Assembly (NCBI GenBank): GCA_020638285.1
Contig: JACKIV010000003.1
Coordinates: 186,001 to 250,000 of the forward strand
DNA: 64,000 bases
Direction of reading: 5' to 3'
Source: Rhodospirillales bacterium
GTDB taxonomy: Bacteria > Pseudomonadota > Alphaproteobacteria > Micavibrionales > Micavibrionaceae
Part shown: positions 43,573 to 52,569 of the stretch, piece by piece
Layout: each line of letters starts with the position of its first letter
Numbering within the stretch: position 1 is the stretch's first letter
Notes under the pieces: generated by a model
What the model saw: the letters and a program-made list of their open reading frames with translations, nothing else
Database searches by the model: none
What the model was told of the DNA's origin: nothing
Program-made: the position numbers and the translations under genes

Positions 43573-43611
43573 CGCATGGAAAACCTTCTTTGTTCGGGTT
43601 GTCGTTCCTCC

Positions 43612-43669
43612 TTTCCCTTTGCGGTCTGTCCCATGCGGGACAAACCGGAAGGAAACGCATCATGCGTTT
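43612..43669. repeat. Two inverted repeats between rpsP and the hydrolase gene
   Basis: An 11-bp stem with one mismatch (43622-43632 with 43637-43647, loop ATGC) can be extended outward by TTTCC/GGAAA (43612-43616 with 43651-43655). Next to it, AAACGCAT (43653-43660) and ATGCGTTT (43662-43669) form a perfect 8-bp repeat around one base. On the minus strand the second could terminate rpsP weakly; the first lies in the hydrolase leader. Confidence 0.5.
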
Positions 43670-43712
43670 TAACGAAAGGAGCATCCGGAATTCAGGCAGG
43701 AGGATATAAACC

Positions 43713-44120
43713 TTATCCTTCTGCGGCAACGGCCTCCGCCGCAGGGTCTTCCGCCGGGGCTGCGGCGGCCTCAGCTGCTTTCTGCGCCTTTTCTTCCTTT
43801 TCCCTCAAGCGTTCCTGGGCTTTGGCCTTGGGCGCCGATTTCTTGGGGCTTTCGTTCCATTTGGGCATGGGGAGGATTCCGGCCTTGCCAAGGAAAATCG
43901 CCACGCGATCCGAAGGCGTCGCGCCTTGCTTGATCCAGTGCTCAATGCGTTCCTTGACCAGAACGACCCGGTTGGCATCATCGTTCTTGAGCAGGGGGTT
44001 ATAGGTGCCTACCTTTTCGATAAAGCGCCCGTCGCGCGGAAAGCGGCTGTCCGCAATCACGATGGAATAAAAGGGAATTCCCTTGCGACCCCGACGGGCC
44101 ATTCTGATTTTCAGTGCCAT
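43713..44120 (-). CDS. rpsP: 30S ribosomal protein S16 with long charged tail
   Basis: The first 80 residues are S16: MALKIRMARRGRKGIPFYSI, DGRFIEKVGTYNPLL and GATPSDRVAIFLGKAGIL. A tail of about 50 residues follows, first basic (KKSAPKAKAQERLREKEEK) and then Ala/Glu-rich, as in many alphaproteobacteria. In most genomes ffh-rpsP-rimM-trmD-rplS are together; here rimM, trmD and rplS do not follow, and a kinase-like gene separates it from ffh. Confidence 0.95.
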   Translation of the reverse strand: MALKIRMARRGRKGIPFYSIVIADSRFPRDGRFIEKVGTYNPLLKNDDANRVVLVKERIEHWIKQGATPSDRVAIFLGKAGILPMPKWNESPKKSAPKAKAQERLREKEEKAQKAAEAAAAPAEDPAAEAVAAEG

Positions 44121-44140
44121 TGTTTTTTATGCTCCTTATT

Positions 44141-44752
44141 TTACGGGTTAAAAGTTTCAGGTTGAGGATTCGCCTTGCGGGACAGATCCGCTGCCCGCGT
44201 GAGAATGATTCCGGCGGCCTTAGACGGCTCAAGATTCGTGACGTCCAGAGTCAACGTGTTCGGGTGGCCGGGATCGTAAACCTCGTCCTGGGCATGCCAG
44301 TCATCAAGGGCATGGTCGCTCGTCATTTTAAGTTTTTCCTTGCGGTTTTCCTGAACAAGTCTCGTTCTGTGTTCTTCCGGATCGCACAGAAGACGAACAG
44401 GTAGGAAAAGGGCGTTGCGCTTATTTGCGGTTGTTTCAACAGAGCGAATCCATCCTCGTGTATCCGGGTCGTTTTTTGTAAAAACATTGGTCAGAACAAA
44501 GCTTTCATCCGGGCTGGACAGATCAAGCATGGCATCCAGAACCGTATCTCTTACTCTATAAATGTACTCCCATGCTTTATCAGAAATCTCTGTTTTTCCG
44601 TCTACCCTGATAAGTGGGAAAATCAGATTGTTAAAAGCATGATTGTCGAGCAGGACAGCATCAAGCTGTCTGCAAATCTCCTTCGCAATCGTAAGCTTGC
44701 CCACGCCCGGAAAGCCGATCAGGTGAATGATGGTGTTTTTCAAGGGAATCAC
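44141..44752 (-). CDS. P-loop kinase-like protein (AAA_33 type), unknown substrate
   Basis: The 203-residue protein has a P-loop near the N-terminus (LIGFPGVGKLTIAKEICRQ) of form GxxGxGKLT, similar to small-molecule kinases and zeta-toxin/chloramphenicol-phosphotransferase-like proteins. A following acidic segment (DNHAFNNLIFPL) and R-rich LID-like region (EEHRTRLVQENRKEK) are consistent with kinase activity. The substrate is unknown. The GTG start overlaps the ffh stop by four bases, and it ends 20 bases before rpsP, so it is a true insert in the ffh-rpsP operon. Confidence 0.65.
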   Translation of the reverse strand: MIPLKNTIIHLIGFPGVGKLTIAKEICRQLDAVLLDNHAFNNLIFPLIRVDGKTEISDKAWEYIYRVRDTVLDAMLDLSSPDESFVLTNVFTKNDPDTRGWIRSVETTANKRNALFLPVRLLCDPEEHRTRLVQENRKEKLKMTSDHALDDWHAQDEVYDPGHPNTLTLDVTNLEPSKAAGIILTRAADLSRKANPQPETFNP

Positions 44753-46302
44753 TTCCGCTTCCCCTTCTTTCCGCCACGCGGGAACAAGCCGCCGAACGGG
44801 TTCCCTCCCGAAAGGCCCGGCAGTCCGCCGCCTGATCCCCCTGCCAGAGGCCCACCGGGAGCAAAGGGATTGGGCCCCAGAGAGCTGCCGCCCGGCAAAC
44901 CTGCCATGTCCGCGGCCAGGCCATCGGCCTCCATACTTTGTTCGAGCAGTTCGGCGTCCTTGCTGCCCAGCAGGCCTTTCAGACCGCCCATCATTTTTCC
45001 AAGGCCCATTTTTTTCATGCGCTTCATCATGACCTGCATCTGCATCTGCTGCTTGACGAGGCGGTTGATGTCCTGAACGCTTGTGCCCGATCCGGCGGCG
45101 ATGCGTTTGCGGCGCGAGGCGTTGAGAAGCTCGGGTTTTGCGCGCTCGGCTTTGGTCATGGACAGGATGATGGCTTCCTGTTTTTTGACGATGGAATCAT
45201 CGACGCCGGCGGATTCCATCTGCGCCGAGATATTCCCAAGGCCGGGCAACATTTTCATCAGGCTGCCCAGACCGCCCATGCGCTTCATTTGCTGGATCTG
45301 CATCAAAAGGTCGTTAAAATCAAACTTCCCGGCGGCGAATTTCTTCGCCATGGCGGCGGCATCTTCCTCGCGGACGGCTTCGGCGGCGCGTTCGACGAGG
45401 CTGACGACATCTCCCATGCCCAGAATACGTCCGGCGATCCGGTCCGGGTGAAAGGGTTCAATTGCATCCCATTTTTCGCCCGTGCCGAGCAATTTGACCG
45501 GTTTTCCGGTTACGGCGCGCATGGACAAGGCCGCCCCCCCGCGTGCGTCTCCGTCCACGCGGGTCATGACAATGCCGGTTACGCCGATCTTGTCCTCGAA
45601 CGCGCGGGCGACATTCAGGGCGTCCTGACCCGTCATGGCGTCCACGACCAGAAGCGTTTCCGTCGGGCGGGTGGCGTCGCGGATGGCGGCCGCCTCGGCC
45701 ATGAGCGGCTCGTCTATCGCCAGACGGCCCGCAGTATCAAGAAGAACAAGGTCATAGCCCTCAAGCCGCCCGGTTTCCATGGCGCGCCGGGCGATGGCAA
45801 CCGGATCCTGACCCGGAACGATCGGCAGGGTCGCAATTCCGGTCTGTTCCCCCAGAACGCGGAGCTGTTCTTGCGCCGCCGGACGGTTTACGTCCAGCGA
45901 GGCCATCAGAACCTTTTTACGTTGTTTTTCCGTGATCCATCGGGCGATTTTGGCCGTTGTCGTCGTCTTGCCAGAGCCCTGCAATCCCACCATAAGCCAC
46001 GCACAGGGGGGTGTTCCGAAGGTAAACCCGGCATCCTGACCACCCAGAAGCTCAATCAGGGCGTCATTAACAATTTTGACGACCTGCTGGGCCGGGGTGA
46101 CGGATTTAATGACCTCCTGACCGACGGCGCGCACACGTACGGTTTCTGTAAATTCTTTGACGACGGGCAAAGCCACATCTGCCTCAAGCAAAGCCACCCG
46201 GATTTCGCGCAAGGCCGCGTTGACGGAGTCCTCATCGAGTCTCCCCTTGCGGCTTAGTCCACTGAAAATGCTTCCTAATTTCTCGCTCAGCGATTCAAAC
46301 AC
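44749..46302 (-). CDS. ffh: Signal recognition particle protein Ffh
   Basis: Ffh binds signal sequences and 4.5S RNA and delivers ribosomes to FtsY. The 517-residue protein has the N domain, the NG GTPase with GLQGSGKTTTTAKIA, DTAGR and TRVDGDARGGAAL, and the Met-rich M domain (from about 320; MQIQQMKRMGGLGSLMKMLP, QMQMQVMMKRMKKMG). The C-terminus is a Gly/Pro-rich extension ending RGGKKGKRK, longer than in E. coli. The gene for the SRP RNA is not seen. Confidence 0.96.
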   Translation of the reverse strand: MFESLSEKLGSIFSGLSRKGRLDEDSVNAALREIRVALLEADVALPVVKEFTETVRVRAVGQEVIKSVTPAQQVVKIVNDALIELLGGQDAGFTFGTPPCAWLMVGLQGSGKTTTTAKIARWITEKQRKKVLMASLDVNRPAAQEQLRVLGEQTGIATLPIVPGQDPVAIARRAMETGRLEGYDLVLLDTAGRLAIDEPLMAEAAAIRDATRPTETLLVVDAMTGQDALNVARAFEDKIGVTGIVMTRVDGDARGGAALSMRAVTGKPVKLLGTGEKWDAIEPFHPDRIAGRILGMGDVVSLVERAAEAVREEDAAAMAKKFAAGKFDFNDLLMQIQQMKRMGGLGSLMKMLPGLGNISAQMESAGVDDSIVKKQEAIILSMTKAERAKPELLNASRRKRIAAGSGTSVQDINRLVKQQMQMQVMMKRMKKMGLGKMMGGLKGLLGSKDAELLEQSMEADGLAADMAGLPGGSSLGPNPFAPGGPLAGGSGGGLPGLSGGNPFGGLFPRGGKKGKRK

Positions 46303-46445
46303 AGTGCGACCCGTTCATTAGACAACAAAACCGCCGCAGTGAGCGATTGCGCCGACTGCGGTGTACCCCGACGGCACGGAAAATTCTCCGATACCAATGG
46401 AAACAGGGGGCTTGTAACATTTTCCGGGTGTGCTAATCAAGTCCT

Positions 46446-47261
46446 ATGTTGAAATTTCGCAAAATGCATGGACTTGGAAACGATTTTGTCATCGTAGACG
46501 GACGCAAAAACGATTTTCAGCCAAAACCGGAATCTATCCGCCATCTGGCCGATCGTCGTCTTGGCGTTGGATGCGACCAGTTTATCCTTATTTTGCCTCC
46601 GCGTTCCTCTCAGACAGCGGCATTTATGCGGATTTTCAATCCGGATGGTTCCGAGGCCGGGGCTTGTGGGAATGCAACGCGTTGCGTGGCCGATCTTCTG
46701 ATGCAGGAAAATGGCGAGAATGCCTGCATTATTGAGACAATGGCGGGTCATTTGACCTGTAAACGGGCCGGAGTAAACCGGATCTGCGTCGATATGGGCC
46801 GCCCACGGCTTGAGTGGAGCGAAATCCCTTTGTCCGGGCCGTGTGACACCCTTCATTTGCCCCTAGATTTTGATGCGGCAGCGGTCAGTATGGGAAATCC
46901 ACATTGCGTGGTCTTTGTAGATAATATTGAGGATATCTCTGTGGATGAATCCGGAAAACAGATAGAAAACAACTCATTATTTCCGGAAAGAACAAATGTG
47001 GAATTCGTCCGGATTCTGGCGCGGAATCGCGTTCGTATGCGGGTTTGGGAGCGAGGGGCGGGGATAACACCGGCTTGTGGCTCTGGCGCATGCGCCGCTC
47101 TGGTTGCCGCGGTGCGGCGCGGGCAAGTGGACCGCCGGGCCGAAATGGTTCTCGATGGCGGGTCATTGACTATCGAATGGGCCGATGATGATGCGTCGGT
47201 TTTGATGACCGGTCCCGTAACATCCGTCTTTGAAGGCACAATTCCGCATGACTCAATATGA
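46446..47261 (+). CDS. dapF: Diaminopimelate epimerase
   Basis: DapF interconverts LL- and meso-diaminopimelate for lysine and peptidoglycan. The 271-residue protein begins MLKFRKMHGLGNDFVIVDGR and has the two catalytic cysteines in EAGACGNATRCVAD and TPACGSGACAALV. It is divergent from ffh; the 143-base gap holds a CCGCAGT/ACTGCGG inverted repeat (46334-46361). It overlaps mtaB. Confidence 0.96.
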   Translation: MLKFRKMHGLGNDFVIVDGRKNDFQPKPESIRHLADRRLGVGCDQFILILPPRSSQTAAFMRIFNPDGSEAGACGNATRCVADLLMQENGENACIIETMAGHLTCKRAGVNRICVDMGRPRLEWSEIPLSGPCDTLHLPLDFDAAAVSMGNPHCVVFVDNIEDISVDESGKQIENNSLFPERTNVEFVRILARNRVRMRVWERGAGITPACGSGACAALVAAVRRGQVDRRAEMVLDGGSLTIEWADDDASVLMTGPVTSVFEGTIPHDSI

Positions 47262-48525
47262 CCCGAAAATGAACCGAATTGACCCTAGGGTCGTGACCTT
47301 TGGATGTCGCCTTAATATCCACGAGTCTGAAATCATGCGAGGTCACGCTCAGGCCTGTGGCCTTAAAAACTCTATTATTTTCAACACATGCGCTGTAACA
47401 AAAGAAGCTGAGCGTCAAGCACAGCAGGCTATCCGCAAGGCGCGGCGCGAGAATCCCGGTGCCCGTATTATTGTAACGGGCTGCGCGGCCCAGATTGACC
47501 CGGAGCGTTATGCCCGGATGCCGGAGGTCGATCAGGTCATTGGCAATGATGTGAAGCTTTCTGCTGATGCATGGGCGGGTCATGACCCAAAAATGATCCG
47601 GGTCAATGATATCATGGAGGTTCGTGAAACGGCCGCTCATCTGGTCTCCGGATTTGAGACCCAGACCCGCGCCTTCGTTCAGGTTCAAAATGGATGCGAC
47701 CATCGTTGCACCTTTTGCATCATTCCGTATGGTCGTGGCCCCTCACGTTCGATTCCTATGGGTGTTATCACGGAGCAACTCCGGAAACTGGCCGAATCCG
47801 GTTATCAGGAAATTGTGATGACCGGGGTTGATGTGACCTCCTATGGCACAGACTTGCCCGGTGCGCCATCTTTGGGTCAAATGATCCGGCGTGTTCTGGC
47901 TCAGGTTCCGGAAATTCGGCGTCTGCGTCTGTCCTCTCTTGATCCGGCAGCGATGGATCCGGATTTATGGAATCTGATTGCTGAAGAACCCCGATTCATG
48001 CCGCATCTGCATCTGTCTGTTCAATCGGGCGATGACATGATTCTCAAGCGTATGAGGCGTCGACATACGCGGGCTGATGTCGTGGCATTGTGCGAGAGAG
48101 CCAGAAATTTACGTCCCGATATTCTTTTCGGCGCGGATCTTATCGCCGGTTTTCCAACGGAAACAGAAGAGATGTTTCTCAACACACTGAAACTCGTGGA
48201 AGAATCTCCATTAACCTTACTCCATGTTTTTCCGTATTCTTCGCGTCGGGGAACTCCGGCATCGCGTATGCCTCAGATTCCCTTGAGTCTTCGGAAAGAT
48301 CGGGCCGCACGCTTGAGAGAGCAAGGAAAGGCGCAGGAAAGAAAATTTTTGAAGCTAAATATAAATAAATCACATGAAGTTCTTGTCGAAAAAGGGAATA
48401 AAGGCCATACAAAAAATTTCCTTCCTGTGCGTTTCCTCCATGAGATCCTTTCCGGACAGATTGTTACGGCCCGCGTTGTCGGGATTGAAAATGAGGAGCT
48501 TCTTGTTGATGCAGTTCTTTCCTGA
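47248..48525 (+). CDS. mtaB: tRNA t6A37 methylthiotransferase MtaB
   Basis: MtaB converts t6A to ms2t6A at position 37 of tRNAs. The protein of about 425 residues has the N-terminal MTTase domain (VVTFGCRLNIHESEIM, NTCAVTKEAERQ, TGCAAQIDPER), a radical-SAM core with CDHRCTFCIIPYGRGPSRS, and a TRAM-like C-terminal domain. ATG 47248 with GAAGG 11 bases upstream is chosen; it overlaps the dapF 3' end, as in other alphaproteobacteria. Confidence 0.93.
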   Translation: MTQYDPKMNRIDPRVVTFGCRLNIHESEIMRGHAQACGLKNSIIFNTCAVTKEAERQAQQAIRKARRENPGARIIVTGCAAQIDPERYARMPEVDQVIGNDVKLSADAWAGHDPKMIRVNDIMEVRETAAHLVSGFETQTRAFVQVQNGCDHRCTFCIIPYGRGPSRSIPMGVITEQLRKLAESGYQEIVMTGVDVTSYGTDLPGAPSLGQMIRRVLAQVPEIRRLRLSSLDPAAMDPDLWNLIAEEPRFMPHLHLSVQSGDDMILKRMRRRHTRADVVALCERARNLRPDILFGADLIAGFPTETEEMFLNTLKLVEESPLTLLHVFPYSSRRGTPASRMPQIPLSLRKDRAARLREQGKAQERKFLKLNINKSHEVLVEKGNKGHTKNFLPVRFLHEILSGQIVTARVVGIENEELLVDAVLS

Positions 48526-48552
48526 ACCTCTGGATTGACGTACAACCATTTT

Positions 48553-50637
48553 ATGCGACCTTTTGCGCTTGATCCTCTTTTCAAAGCTTTGACGACGCTA
48601 CCCGGTATCGGGCTGCGTTTTGCCAGACTGTTTGAAAAACTGGTGGGTGGACCGAAGGTCGTTGATCTGCTCTGGCATAAGCCGATTGACCTTGTAGATC
48701 GTCGGTTTTCACCTAAAATTTCCGAAATCATACCCGGAAAAGTTGCGACGCTGCGTTTGCGGGTACATTTACACCAACCTCCGGCTCGCCCGTCTCAGCC
48801 TTTTCGTGTGCTCTGCGGAGACGAAACGGGCATGATAACCCTGATTTTTTTTCATGCGAAACTTGAGTGGATCCAAAAGCAGCTCCCAAGAGACGCTGAT
48901 GTTATCGTCAGCGGTCTTATCGATGTCTATGATGGACGACCTCAGATGGTCCATCCCGATTCCATTGGAAAACCCGAAAATTTTGATTCCATAGCTACGG
49001 TTGAAGCGGTCTATCCTCTTACGGCGGGAGTCACCAACAAGCATGTCACGAAGGCGGTGCGCGCTGCTCTCAAGGTTCTTCCCGACTTGCCCGAGTGGAA
49101 TGATCTTGCGTGGATTTCAAAAAACGGCTGGACGGGTTGGAATGACGCGGTTCATGCGGTTCATATTATGGACAACTCCTCGGCTCTTGACCCGACCCAT
49201 CCGGCCCGCGCGCGTCTGGCTTATGATGAGATTCTGTCCAATCAACTGGCTCTGGCTCTGGTTCGCAGCCGCCAGAAACACCGCCCGGGTCGCCAAAGCA
49301 AGGGCAATGGGCGCTTGAGGGGACGCATCAAAGAGAGCTTGCCCTTTGCCTTGACGGCCTGCCAACGGCAAGCGCTTGAGGAGATCGACGCAGATATGGC
49401 TTCACCTTCGCGCATGCTTCGTCTGCTTCAGGGCGATGTCGGAAGTGGAAAAACGGTTGTTGCCGCATTGGCCATGATGAACGCCGTGGAATCTGGAGCA
49501 CAGGCCGCCATTATGGCTCCGACTGAAATTCTGGCGCGTCAACATGCTCACAGTTTGGGGCCTTGGTTTGATGCGGCAGGTGTACGCTTTGTTGTTTTGA
49601 CGGGACGCAGCAAGGGCTCCGAGCGTGAAGTTCTGCTGGATCAAATTCGTTCCGGCACCGCGCAGGTGATTATCGGGACACATGCTATATTTCAGGAAAG
49701 TGTTGAATTTCAGGATCTTGCCTTGGCTGTAATAGACGAGCAGCACCGCTTTGGGGTACATCAACGCCTCATGCTTTCGGAAAAGGGGAAAGGCACGGAT
49801 ATTCTGGTTATGACAGCTACACCCATTCCCCGTACTTTAGCTCTGACGGCTTATGGAGACATGGACGTGAGTTGTCTGACCGAAAAACCTCCGGGTCGCA
49901 AGCCTGTGGATACACGCCTGATCTCTGCGGACCGGAGCGAAGCCATGATTGACGGCCTGGCACGTCAGATTGAGGTAGGTGCCCGGGCCTATTGGGTCTG
50001 TCCCTTGGTTGAGGAGTCCGAGATCGTGGATCTTGCGGCGGCCCAGACGCGGTTCATGCAGCTGCAGAATCGGTTCATGAACCGTGTCGGTCTGGTTCAC
50101 GGGCGTATGAAGGCCGAGGAAAAAGACGCCGTGATGGAGGGCTTCGCACGAGGAGATATTGCCCTTTTGGTGGCCACGACTGTGATTGAGGTGGGGGTTA
50201 ACGTGCCAGAGGCCACTATTATGATCGTGGAGCATGCGGAGCGTTTTGGTCTGGCGCAGTTGCACCAGTTGCGCGGACGTGTCGGACGGGGCGGTGAAAA
50301 ATCCTATTGCTTTCTGCTTTATCATGGAAAACCGGGAGAGGCGGCCCAGGCACGGCTTCAGATGATGCGGCAGACCGAGGACGGATTTCTGATCGCCGAA
50401 AAAGACCTTGAACTGCGCGGTGGTGGGGAAATTCTGGGGACAAAACAAAGTGGTATCCCTGAGTTTCGTCTGGCCGATCTGTCTGTTCACGCCGAATATC
50501 TGTCCGTTGCGCGCGATGATTCGCGGCTGATTCTGGATCGTGATCCGGAACTTGAAACGCCGCGCGGGAGGGCCTTGCGGCATCTTTTGTATCTATTTGA
50601 ACGAGATCAGGCGATCGCCTATTTGCGATCCGGATGA
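48553..50637 (+). CDS. recG: ATP-dependent DNA helicase RecG
   Basis: RecG remodels stalled forks and Holliday junctions. The 694-residue protein has an N-terminal wedge/OB domain (about 1-180), superfamily 2 helicase motifs LLQGDVGSGKTVVAALAM (Walker A), VIDEQHRFGVHQR (DEQH box), MTATPIPRTLALT, and the C-terminal LHQLRGRVGRGGEKSYC motif VI. The ATG at 48553 is preferred to a TTG at 48535. The 3' end overlaps the DUF502 gene by 19 bases. Confidence 0.95.
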   Translation: MRPFALDPLFKALTTLPGIGLRFARLFEKLVGGPKVVDLLWHKPIDLVDRRFSPKISEIIPGKVATLRLRVHLHQPPARPSQPFRVLCGDETGMITLIFFHAKLEWIQKQLPRDADVIVSGLIDVYDGRPQMVHPDSIGKPENFDSIATVEAVYPLTAGVTNKHVTKAVRAALKVLPDLPEWNDLAWISKNGWTGWNDAVHAVHIMDNSSALDPTHPARARLAYDEILSNQLALALVRSRQKHRPGRQSKGNGRLRGRIKESLPFALTACQRQALEEIDADMASPSRMLRLLQGDVGSGKTVVAALAMMNAVESGAQAAIMAPTEILARQHAHSLGPWFDAAGVRFVVLTGRSKGSEREVLLDQIRSGTAQVIIGTHAIFQESVEFQDLALAVIDEQHRFGVHQRLMLSEKGKGTDILVMTATPIPRTLALTAYGDMDVSCLTEKPPGRKPVDTRLISADRSEAMIDGLARQIEVGARAYWVCPLVEESEIVDLAAAQTRFMQLQNRFMNRVGLVHGRMKAEEKDAVMEGFARGDIALLVATTVIEVGVNVPEATIMIVEHAERFGLAQLHQLRGRVGRGGEKSYCFLLYHGKPGEAAQARLQMMRQTEDGFLIAEKDLELRGGGEILGTKQSGIPEFRLADLSVHAEYLSVARDDSRLILDRDPELETPRGRALRHLLYLFERDQAIAYLRSG

Positions 50638-51311
50638 TCGGTGGCCTTTGGTAAAAGCTCTTCGCTGATTCCCCGGTCCGGCGGGACGATAATTCCCCCT
50701 GATACGATCATTTTAAGAGCCTCTTCGACATTCATCTTGAGGTAAAAAACGCTCTTTTTCGGGAAAAAGAGCAAAAATCCGGATGTTGGGTTTGGTGTTG
50801 TCGGGACAAAAACATTAATAACTTCGTTCTCGGTCAGTCGCTGAACTTCGCCTTTGGTTACCCCCGTCACAAACCCCAGAGCGTAGGCGCCGGGCCGGGG
50901 AAATTCGACCATGACGACCTCGCGGAATGCCTTGGACTGGGTTGTCATGACGGTTTCGAAAATCTGCTTGATCGCGGCGTAAAGGCCACGAACCAAAGGC
51001 ATTTTATTCAGGAAAAACTCTGAAATCCGAACGACAAGACGTCCCAGAAAGTTCGTTGCAAACCATCCGCAGACGATAAAAAAAGACAGGGCAAGAATCA
51101 ATCCAAGGCCAGGGACGGAAAAGGGTAAATGGGTGTTGGGGTTGTACTCCGGGGGAATCAGTTGGGAGACTTTTGTGTCGATATAGTCCAGAAAGGAAAA
51201 AGTAAAAAAGATCGTCAGAAACATGGGGGCCGTGACCAGAATCCCCGCCAGAAACCAGCCGCGCAGGCGGGAAAACAGGCTGTGCCGATGGGGGAGATGT
51301 GTTTCGGACAT
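50619..51311 (-). CDS. DUF502 family membrane protein
   Basis: The 230-residue protein has two membrane helices (about residues 17-42 and 65-88), the signature LRGWFLAGILVTAPMFLTI, then KMPLVRGLYAAIKQIFETV and NVFVPTTPNPTSGFLLFFPK, all DUF502. Its function is unknown. It commonly neighbours recG in alphaproteobacteria, and here it is convergent with recG with a 19-base overlap. Confidence 0.88.
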   Translation of the reverse strand: MSETHLPHRHSLFSRLRGWFLAGILVTAPMFLTIFFTFSFLDYIDTKVSQLIPPEYNPNTHLPFSVPGLGLILALSFFIVCGWFATNFLGRLVVRISEFFLNKMPLVRGLYAAIKQIFETVMTTQSKAFREVVMVEFPRPGAYALGFVTGVTKGEVQRLTENEVINVFVPTTPNPTSGFLLFFPKKSVFYLKMNVEEALKMIVSGGIIVPPDRGISEELLPKATDHPDRK

Positions 51312-51446
51312 GGATTTTCCCGTAAGATGCGACAGAGGGTTGGAGGCTGCATTCTAGCCGATGCTCCATGTCTCTCCAACAACGATTTTTTGCCTGGGGT
51401 TTTTGACAGGCTTGAAGAGAGTGGAAAAAACTGCTTTAAGGTCGGG

Positions 51447-52475
51447 ATGAACTCGGCTTCGGCAAATCCGGCGAATCGCAAAGCAGAGGCTGCGGCTTCG
51501 ACGCCCCTTGACTCTTTGTCTGTAATGTTTGAGCCTCAGATGCGGGCCGTGAATGCCCGCATTCTTGAGGCTATGCGCTCGGATGTTCCCTTGATCCCCC
51601 GTCTGGCCGGATATCTGATCGCAGCAGGCGGGAAGCGCATCCGTCCCTTATTAACGCTCGCTTGTGCAGGCCTTTATGATCGACAAGGCCCTGCGGCGCA
51701 ATCTCTGGCGTGCGCGGTTGAGTTTATTCATACGGCGACCCTCCTTCATGACGACGTGGTGGACGGGAGCGAGGAGCGGCGCGGTCAGGCTCCGGCCAAC
51801 CTCATTTTCGGAAATCAGGCCAGCGTTCTGGTCGGGGATTTTCTTTTTTCCCGTGCTTTTCAGCTCATGGTCGAGCAGGGGTCTTTGGAGGTTCTGCGGA
51901 TTTTATCTCAGGCCTCGGCTGTGATCGCTGAAGGTGAGGTCATGCAACTGGCCGCCGCAAACGATCTCGAGACCACCATGGATCGCTATCTTCAGGTCAT
52001 TTCGGCCAAGACAGCCGCGCTTTTTTCCGCCGCGTGTGAGATCGGCCCTGTTTTGGGAAATGCCGGGGCTCAGGCTCAGGAGGCGCTGCGCGATTATGGC
52101 CATCATCTGGGGATTGCCTTTCAGATTGCGGATGATGTTCTGGATTATGGTATGGGGTTTGAATCTTTCGGAAAGGCTCCTGGCAATGATTTTCAGGAAG
52201 GGAAATTGACGGCGCCCCTCCTGATCGCCTTGCAGGACGCCAGTTCCGAGGAGGCCGCGTTCTGGAAACGAACCATTCAGGATCGGGAAACCGAACCATC
52301 CGATCTGGCGCAGGCCCGGAAGATTATTGCGGATCACGACGGGTTTTCGAAGGCTCTGGCTCTGGCTCGCGCTCATGCCGATCGGGCCGCCTCGACTCTG
52401 ACCATTGCACCGGAGGGATGCGTGCGCGAGGCTTTGACAGAGTTGGCTGTTTTTGCAGCAGAGAGACAATTTTAG
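51447..52475 (+). CDS. ispB: Long-chain polyprenyl diphosphate synthase (IspB/octaprenyl-type)
   Basis: The enzyme extends FPP with IPP to make the ubiquinone side chain. The 342-residue protein has GGKRIRPLLTLAC, the first Asp-rich motif in TLLHDDVVDGSEERRG and the second in FQIADDVLDYG, and GNDFQEGKLTAPLL. Chain length cannot be told from sequence; decaprenyl would be typical for the group. The ATG at 51447 is where homologues begin; the frame is open from 51129. Confidence 0.9.
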   Translation: MNSASANPANRKAEAAASTPLDSLSVMFEPQMRAVNARILEAMRSDVPLIPRLAGYLIAAGGKRIRPLLTLACAGLYDRQGPAAQSLACAVEFIHTATLLHDDVVDGSEERRGQAPANLIFGNQASVLVGDFLFSRAFQLMVEQGSLEVLRILSQASAVIAEGEVMQLAAANDLETTMDRYLQVISAKTAALFSAACEIGPVLGNAGAQAQEALRDYGHHLGIAFQIADDVLDYGMGFESFGKAPGNDFQEGKLTAPLLIALQDASSEEAAFWKRTIQDRETEPSDLAQARKIIADHDGFSKALALARAHADRAASTLTIAPEGCVREALTELAVFAAERQF

Positions 52476-52569
52476 TGTTTTTTAGAAAGAAACCGTTTGA
52501 GTCCGGCCGGGTGTGCGGTTAGACTCCGCCCATGTCGTGTTCCTGCGGCGTTTCGGGAGCTCTTTTTCA

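Noticed and set aside
46334..46361. CCGCAGT/ACTGCGG inverted repeat between ffh and dapF.
   Set aside because: A 7-bp stem with a 14-base loop between divergent genes is common by chance; no U-tract or known operator fits.
52472..52490. TTAG repeat upstream of motA considered as a CtrA site.
   Set aside because: The spacing is 6, not 7, and both halves deviate from TTAA.
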